Below, piece after piece: positions 60,385 to 64,000 of a DNA stretch of 64,000 nucleotides; positions within the stretch are counted from its first letter, which is position 1; the number at the start of each line of letters is the position of its first letter. Source of the stretch: Megamerina dolium (lineage: Eukaryota; Arthropoda; Insecta; Diptera; Megamerinidae); NCBI GenBank assembly GCA_963854835.1, contig OY978529.1, positions 10,562,775 through 10,626,774 on the forward strand, in the 5' to 3' direction. The notes beneath the pieces were generated by a model that was given only the letters and a program-made list of their open reading frames with translations, was not told the origin of the DNA and did not search any database. Position numbers and translations under genes: made by a program.

Positions 60385-62250
60385 AACCTTACAGTCGGCT
60401 GGGGCCGACCAAATTATACCCTGCATATGTAGATATACTATATATATGTAAAAAGTTTACTCGAATATCCATCTTTTTCTTTTATTTCCGATACTTGTGC
60501 ATATAATACTTATGTATACCCGAAATATAGTTGACTTGGACAAAGTATTTTATAAGTTATGGTGGTTTTAAAAGGCGGTAATTTAAAAGAGGTTTGTAAG
60601 ATAATTTCGAAGCTTAGTATGGAAGCTATATAGAAAGTCGATGTGGCATTCCTCTTTCTAAATCTAATTAACTTTGCAATATTAATTCACACCTTAAATC
60701 TGGTTGCCCTACGCTGAATAGTTCGTAAGTTAAAGGGGTTTAAATTTTTTAAATTTCACATCTTTGTATGGTAGCTCCATTATGAAGTGGGCGTGTTATT
60801 TCCGACTACCATATTAACCTAAGTATTAATTATGATTGTTCTAGACAGAAGGATGCAGAAGTTACAGCTGTTTCAATTTGAAAGAAATTCGTTCATTTTG
60901 TATGAGGGCTACTATAAACAGTGGGCGTGGCGTGCTCATTTCCTGTAGGTGTAGTTGCTCTTACAATACTAATCCATACCTTAAATCTCGTTGTTCTACG
61001 CTAAATGGTTTGTAAGTTATGGAGCTTAAAATTTTAGTATAATTCCCCCGACTTTGTATGGGAGCCCCAAGAAAGAGTGGGCGTGGCACACTGATTTTTT
61101 TGCCATTATTATTTTCGACTACCAATAGTAATCTAAGTGTCAATTATGAATATTCTAGACAGAAGATTGTAGAAGTTACAGCAGTTTCAATTTAAATAAA
61201 GTACATACGCTTTGTATGGGAGCTACATGCCCATGTTTGGCAAAATTAGGTAGTAGTATAATGTGACTCTTACTTACTTCTTACTTATGTGGCCATAACA
61301 ACCGAATATCGATTTAGGCCGAAAATAACATGCTTCGCCAGCCATCTCTGTTCTTCGCTAGCTGGCGCCAGTTAGAAATTCCAAGCGCCGTCAGGTTCTC
61401 CAGTACTTGGTCTTTCCACCGGAGGTTTGGTCTTCCTCTTCTGCGTCGTACTCCAGCGGGTTCCGAATATAACACCTTCTTAGCCGGAGCGTGTTCTTCC
61501 ATTCGCTCGACATGACCTATCCAGCGCAGCCGCTGGATTTTGATGCGCTTTACTATGTCAATAACGGCATACGGCTCGTACAGCTCATGGTTGTACCTAA
61601 TTCGGTACTCGCCACCAACGCAAATAGGTCCAAAGATCTTGCGTAGGACTTTTCTCTCGAAAACTCCAAGCATTCGCTCATCCGAGGTGGAAATTGTCCA
61701 GGCTTCAGCGCCATATGTTAGGACAGGCATGATGAGAGACTTGTAGAGTGTAGTTTTCGTTCTTCGAGAGAGGGCTCGACTTCTCAATTGCTTACTCAGT
61801 CTAAAGTAACACCTGTTAGCAAGACTTATCCTACGCATGATCTCCAAGCTGACGTCATTACTGCTGTTAATGCTGGTTCCAAGATAGACAAAGTCCCTTA
61901 CTACTTCAAAAGCGTAGTTGTGACGTACTGTCCAAGACGCCGGGACTCTTTGTTTGTTGACACTAGCTACTTCGTCTTGCCCTCGTTCACCGTGAGACCC
62001 ATCCGACGCGACTCTCTTTCCAACTCTGAGAATAATGTGACTCTATGTGCCTAAAATTGTTGTCCCAGATAATATATTGTGTGAGTTATAGCAAATTAAA
62101 CATTTTGAAAATTCCGAGGTTAGTTGCTTTGAATGCTTGGTATGGGTGTGGCTATTGACCGCCCATGCCCAATATCAATCCCCTCCGTACCCTTGGATCA
62201 TAGGTTACTTATGCCAAATTTTGTCAAAATAGCTCAAGTGACGGACGGTT
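60385..62250. repeat. old repeat with ~288-bp units, interrupted by a LINE
   Basis: The unit containing ACCTTAAATCTGGTT (60690) recurs as ACCTTAAATCTCGTT (60978). The order of landmarks is the same in both: TACGCT(G/A)AATRGTT, TTTGTATGG(T/G)AGC, GTGGGCGTG, TTTCGACTACCA-like, TTCTAGACAGAAG, GAAGTTACAGC and GTTTCAATTT. It begins near CAGTCGGCTGGGGCCGACCA (60392). After the LINE at 61271-62032 similar non-coding repeat sequence continues to about 62250. It may be a non-autonomous element or Helitron-like repeat; the class is not determined. Confidence 0.6.
61271..62032 (-). pseudogene. RTE-like LINE, 5'-truncated, 13-bp perfect target duplication
   Basis: Minus strand. The 177-codon frame (61847-61314) reads MEIMRRISLANRCYFRLSKQ, LTYGAEAWTISTSDERMLGV, LRKIFGPICVGGEYRIRYNH, QRLRWIGHVERMEEHAPAKK and RPNLRWKDQVLENLTALGIS, and ends SMLFSA. 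Upstream codons to 62032 contain one stop and one frameshift (ERESRRMGLTVNEGKTK region). After the stop the 3' end carries an AAGT/AAG-type tail. ATAATGTGACTCT at 61258-61270 and 62033-62045 is an exact target duplication, which fixes both ends. Confidence 0.92.
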
Positions 62251-62269
62251 TTCCATCTTGCTGGAAAAT

Positions 62270-62760
62270 GAGCAATACCATCTCGATAAAACAATGTCGG
62301 TTTCTGAAACGAAGCCGTGCTGCATCGATCTGAACAAGTGGTCATCAGAAGGCGCTATATACGCTTGAGTACGCCGGGTGATGAAGAGTTTCCCATTCGA
62401 GCTGCGTCAGTGTTTCCTTGACGATTTTACCAGTGTGTGGCCGAGCTTCGCTATTACTGTTCTGTTTCAATTGACGTTTGTAGATATCAGCAGTAACAGT
62501 TCAATTCGGTGTCAGCAGCTCGTAGAACACCACTCCTTGCAGATGCAGAGCATTATTTTATGACCGCGGATGCTCCTTTTTGGCTGTGATGTTGATGGTT
62601 GTCCTGGGTCCACCCATGATTTCTTCCGTTTGGGATTTTCGTAGTAGATCGACTTCACATCGCCAGTCACAATACGCCAGAGAAAACTCTTCTGTTTTTG
62701 TCTGGCAAGCAAGGAAACCGCGATATCCAAAAAACGTTTTATCGTGAAATGTCAAAACTA
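62270..62760 (-). pseudogene. mariner transposase remnant
   Basis: The minus strand gives AVSLLARQKQKSFLWRIVTG, DVKSIYYENPKRKKSWVDPG (the catalytic GDE is GDV but Asp is kept), QPSTSQPKRSIRGHKIMLCI, a damaged WWD region, SEARPHTGKIVKETLTQLEW, ETLHHPAYSS and HLFRSMQHGFVSET. The reading is frame-shifted and truncated on both sides. Confidence 0.8.
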
Positions 62761-62914
62761 AAAAAAGTACTAGATGCGTTACTAATGAAACTACTAAAAC
62801 TGTTTACATCTCCCTCTAACGTTGCGGGTGGAAATTAAGTTGAGGACCTAATACATTCCACAAACATGAATTGAGCAAAAAAATACCACAATATACGATT
62901 ACAAATACGGGGTA

Positions 62915-63309
62915 ATTTTTTAGCAACTTTCTTTTTGGCAACACTGTTTGTTTGGCAGCTCAGCTGTTTTCGTGTAACATGTTCAGTTTGGTTTATAATT
63001 TAACCATGAATCGACTTACAAAAGAACAACGCTTTTAGATTATTGAATTTTATTATAGCGACAAGCCCGCAACGGTTGAAGCCAATATTGAAGAATTTAT
63101 TCGTGAGATACCGTCGGATATGTTGGAAGGTCGCCCAAACAGACCATAAGAAGTGCACGATGCACTTTCTTAACCGAGCAAGCAAGCGTTGTTCGTTTGT
63201 AAGTCGATTAAATTATAGACCAAACTGAACATGTTTGACAGTAACATGTTACACGAAAACAACTGAGCTGCCAAAAATAGTGTTGGCAGAAAGAAAGTTG
63301 CTCAAAAAT
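62915..63309 (+). mobile_element. fold-back deletion derivative of an IS630/Tc1-type transposon
   Basis: The left arm (ATTTTTTAGCAACTTTCTTT onward) and right arm are inverted copies for about 75 bp of terminal sequence. A further ~40 bp reaches into the coding start: TTTATAATTTAACC then CGACTTACAAAAGAACAACG at the left, inverted at about 63185-63220. The + frame from ATG 63006 reads MNRLTKEQR, a stop, IIEFYYS, then jumps to DKPATVEANIEEFIREIPSD, MLEGRPNRP. The first about 17 codons are thus fused to the C-terminal region of the same transposase type and the whole catalytic domain is gone. The right arm has a 13-15-bp insertion repeating AACATGTT. Confidence 0.8.
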
Positions 63310-63630
63310 CAGCCTGTATGTACTTTTATCACATTTTCCAAGAGTTTAACCGAAAACCTACCGAGTCGAGTCTACCTAGTTTTAATTTCCTTTCTATATA
63401 GTGTTTGTTCTGTACAAACAGAAAAAAAAACCCGAAATCGGAACCGAATTTCAATAAAGTATAGCAATTGTGGTACGGCAGTTCATTTAAATTGTGTTCC
63501 TGTTGTAAATGAGATTTAAAGGGTTTTCCATTAGGGACATAACAATTTCGTATCTTTATATGAACGCACCCTTAAACTTTTTTAATCAACTGTCAATGTC
63601 AAAAAGTTAGTTAAAGTCAACATTTTTATC

Positions 63631-64000
63631 ATGGTAAAGTTTACGAACCAGCAACGTTTGAAAATTATTAAAAATTACTACCGAAATTCTGAGTCGGTGG
63701 TCGCAACTTTAACAAACGAAAAATCATCTTCAGCGATGAAGCTCATTTCTGGCTCAATGGTTTTGTCAATAAGCAAAATATGCGTTATTGGTCAGCAACA
63801 AACCCACAAGTGATTCTTGAGACACCGTTGCACCCGCAAAAAGTTACTGTTTGGTGCGGTTTTCATGTCGGAGGTGTGATTGAGCCGTATTTTTTCGTGG
63901 ATGAAAACTACTGTCATGTTACCGTCGATGGAAAGTGCTATCGTGCTATGTTGGAAGATTATTTGTGGCCAGAATTGGATGAACTCGACATCAGCGATAT
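63631..64000 (+). pseudogene. IS630/Tc1-type transposase, internally deleted, runs off the edge
   Basis: ATG 63631 starts MVKFTNQQRLKIIKNYYRNS, an N-terminal HTH start. After ESV the reading shifts frame and continues as KIIFSDEAHFWLNGFVNKQN (catalytic Asp in FSDEAHF), MRYWSATNPQVILETPLHPQ, KVTVWCGFHVGGVIEPYFFV, TVDGKCYRAMLEDYLWPELD and ELDISDI at the window end. About 130 codons between the HTH start and the catalytic core are missing. It is related in type to the fold-back element at 62915-63309 but has a different N-terminus. Confidence 0.85.

Noticed and set aside
48969..64000. The third homeobox exon (VWFQNRRAKW)
   Set aside because: I looked for a plausible exon with this motif on the + strand and found none; it is likely beyond the window.

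Overview
This is a eukaryotic, AT-rich, transposon-dense window from an insect, most likely a higher fly. Mos1-like mariners, other Tc1/mariner families, Jockey/R1-type LINEs and a fly-like DRGX-type homeobox gene all fit; a tephritid fruit fly is my guess, not something proven by the sequence. There are no operons and no CRISPR, and no free-standing rRNA or tRNA gene was seen.

The only host gene I can support is a paired-like homeobox gene on the + strand, called Drgx (DRG11/Prrxl1 orthologue). Three exons are visible: a first coding exon (ATG at 30943, donor after 31039), a homeobox exon (48625-48716) and a second homeobox exon (48867-48968). Splice sites and codon phases join exactly into 97 codons covering the N-terminus and homeodomain residues 1-46. 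The recognition helix (residues 47-60) and the C-terminus must lie beyond the right edge. Everything else is intron or upstream sequence, filled by mobile elements.

Layout. 1-3.5 kb: mariner scrap, a TTAA-flanked terminal-inverted-repeat element and a SINE. 3.9-8.5 kb: LINE 3' end, mariner scrap, PIF/Harbinger remnant, two LINE remnants. 9-13.5 kb: SINE scraps and mariner remnants, including two Mos1-like copies. 15.4-18.6 kb: a copy of a short inverted-repeat element, a SINE and a pogo-like transposase remnant. 20.4-24.3 kb: mariner family B copy and nested LINE pieces. 25.1-27.5 kb: a MITE nested inside another inverted-repeat element, then a full-length Mos1-like mariner. 28.7-30.3 kb: a 5'-truncated RNase H-bearing LINE that splits a ~52-bp tandem repeat. 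30.4-31.1 kb: a (TA)n tract and the Drgx start exon. 31.9-39.3 kb: mariner copies flanking an uninterrupted Tc1-like transposon. 39.3-46 kb: mostly unremarkable intron with microsatellites. 46.2-48.2 kb: LINE and mariner. 48.6-49.0 kb: the Drgx homeobox. 49.6-58.6 kb: LINE, mariner/Tc1 remnants, a nearly complete tRNA-headed SINE and an irritans-type mariner. 60.4-64 kb: tandem repeat split by a LINE with a 13-bp target duplication, a fold-back deletion derivative and the start of another transposase.

Main points. (1) The SINE at 53041-53430 ends in a tail that matches the 3' end of the LINE at 29012-30133, including the (TAACC)n terminus, which suggests a SINE/LINE partnership within one locus. 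(2) The Tc1 element at 35665-37316 has an uninterrupted 339-codon DD34E transposase, inverted/direct-repeat ends and TA flanks, so it may be young or active. (3) The element at ~62915-63309 is a transposase gene reduced to its first and last codons, with inverted arms that reach into the coding start.
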